From positions 1 to 5,860 of the forward strand of contig JAHLBL010000115.1 of NCBI GenBank assembly GCA_020625635.1: 5,860 nt of DNA, read 5' to 3'. The notes beneath the pieces are model-generated. The model was not told where the DNA came from and made no database searches. It was given only the letters and a program-made list of their open reading frames with translations. Shown here in pieces: positions 5,579 to 5,860 of this stretch; within the stretch, counting starts at the first letter, position 1, and every line of letters starts with the position of its first letter. This stretch comes from a bacterium. GTDB taxonomy: Bacteria > Bacillota > Clostridia > Oscillospirales > Acutalibacteraceae. Position numbers and translations under genes: made by a program.

Positions 5579-5610
5579 AAAGGCGACTGCCGCTCTGAGC
5601 AATCGCCTTT
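5579..5610 (-). terminator. Hairpin between the zinc-ribbon gene and nadE
   Basis: AAAGGCGA (5579-5586) pairs perfectly over 8 bp with TCGCCTTT (5603-5610), with a 16-nt loop. On the minus strand it is followed by TTTCTCAG (its first three T's lie in the stem), a weak T-tract. It lies 25 nt after the zinc-ribbon stop and is probably its terminator. Only about 26 nt separate it from the nadE ATG, leaving no room for a promoter after it. So nadE is either reached by read-through or starts from a promoter just before the hairpin, such as the weak GATAAT at 5612-5617. Confidence 0.6.
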
Positions 5611-5635
5611 GATTATCGTTAATTGATATTAGATT

Positions 5636-5860
5636 TTACTTGCGGATAACAGTACCGCAAATGTTGCAGAAAGCGGCGTCGGGAGCAACCTGAGAACCGC
5701 AGTTGGGACAAACCGTCGGCTGCTGAGCGTTCTGGGGCTGACCGTACTGAGGCTGACCGTACTGGGGCTGTCCGTACTGAGGCTGACCGTACTGGGGCTG
5801 ACCGTACTGGGGCTGTCCGTACTGGGGCTGTCCATACTGGGGCTGTCCATACTGGGGCTG
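5636..5860 (-). CDS. QPQYG-repeat protein with C-terminal zinc ribbon, partial (N-terminus outside)
   Basis: Seventy-four codons are present, running in from the right edge and ending with TAA at 5636-5638. The visible part begins with eight perfect QPQYG pentapeptides, a ninth degenerate unit QPQNA, then a short QQPTV linker. A zinc ribbon follows: CPNCG (Cys51, Cys54 of the visible part) and CNICG (Cys65, Cys68), ending at TVIRK. Four cysteines in two CxxC pairs separated by ten residues should bind one Zn. The repeat stretch has no charge and should be disordered. Related clostridial proteins combine a zinc ribbon, a low-complexity Pro/Gln/Tyr/Gly stretch and often membrane helices, but the rest of this protein is outside the window. 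Function is unknown. Confidence 0.85.
   Translation of the reverse strand, partial: QPQYGQPQYGQPQYGQPQYGQPQYGQPQYGQPQYGQPQYGQPQNAQQPTVCPNCGSQVAPDAAFCNICGTVIRK
5726..5860 (-). repeat. 15-bp tandem repeat encoding QPQYG, nine units in view
   Basis: Nine consecutive 15-bp units, the last (5726-5740) degenerate, vary only at a few third positions: CCC/CCT for Pro, TAC/TAT for Tyr and GGA/GGT for Gly. The array continues past the right edge. The conserved peptide with some synonymous change suggests an array that expands and contracts while its peptide is kept. Confidence 0.92.

Noticed and set aside
4755..5612. 285-codon plus-strand open frame
   Set aside because: It lies antisense to nadE and the start of the adenylyltransferase gene; codon bias of the real genes keeps it open.
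5629..5850. 73-codon minus-strand frame with Ser/Pro/Thr/Asp repeats
   Set aside because: It is a shifted reading of the same repeat DNA; the zinc-ribbon frame has four properly spaced cysteines.
5726..5860. Regular 15-bp repeats considered as a CRISPR-like or intergenic array
   Set aside because: There are no spacers; the units are contiguous, in frame and encode QPQYG.

Overview
The window looks like a chromosomal stretch from a Gram-positive Clostridia, probably a Ruminococcus-like gut bacterium (Oscillospiraceae). The evidence is a lipoprotein lipobox, strong GGAGG-type ribosome sites, AT-rich intergenic regions beside moderate-GC genes, and a type I dockerin, which is typical of cellulosome- or amylosome-forming ruminococci. 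The genus is an inference. No RNA gene, insertion sequence, phage gene or CRISPR array was seen.

Layout: (1) Positions 1-1627, minus strand, hold a polar amino acid ABC import operon. A solute-binding lipoprotein comes first, then a stem-loop, then a permease that runs off the left edge; the permease has an unusual extra extracytoplasmic domain. (2) Positions 1628-1884 are an AT-rich divergent control region. It has a good minus-strand promoter overlapped by two ArgR-box-like dyads, and a plus-strand extended -10 promoter. (3) Positions 1885-3183, plus strand, encode a CobW/COG0523 metallochaperone GTPase with a 60-residue His/Asp/Glu loop built partly from a 39-bp tandem repeat. (4) Positions 3217-3268 form a large hairpin that probably ends transcription from both sides. 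(5) Positions 3296-5552, minus strand, hold a tight cluster: NadE (NAD synthetase), a NadM/NadR-type adenylyltransferase, and a secreted GH25 muramidase with an N-terminal dockerin. (6) Positions 5636-5860, minus strand, are the C-terminal end of a protein with QPQYG repeats and a C-terminal zinc ribbon.

How the genes fit together: the binding protein and permease would import an amino acid, with arginine-type control suggested by the operator-like dyads. The CobW protein would handle a transition metal, most likely zinc or nickel. NadE and the adenylyltransferase supply the last two steps of NAD synthesis. The dockerin lysozyme would be exported and could dock on a cohesin scaffold. I did not find a clearly new multi-gene system. 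The most unusual points are the permease's extra domain, the dockerin-lysozyme placed behind NAD genes, the histidine loop, the ArgR-like tandem dyads and the QPQYG repeat protein.
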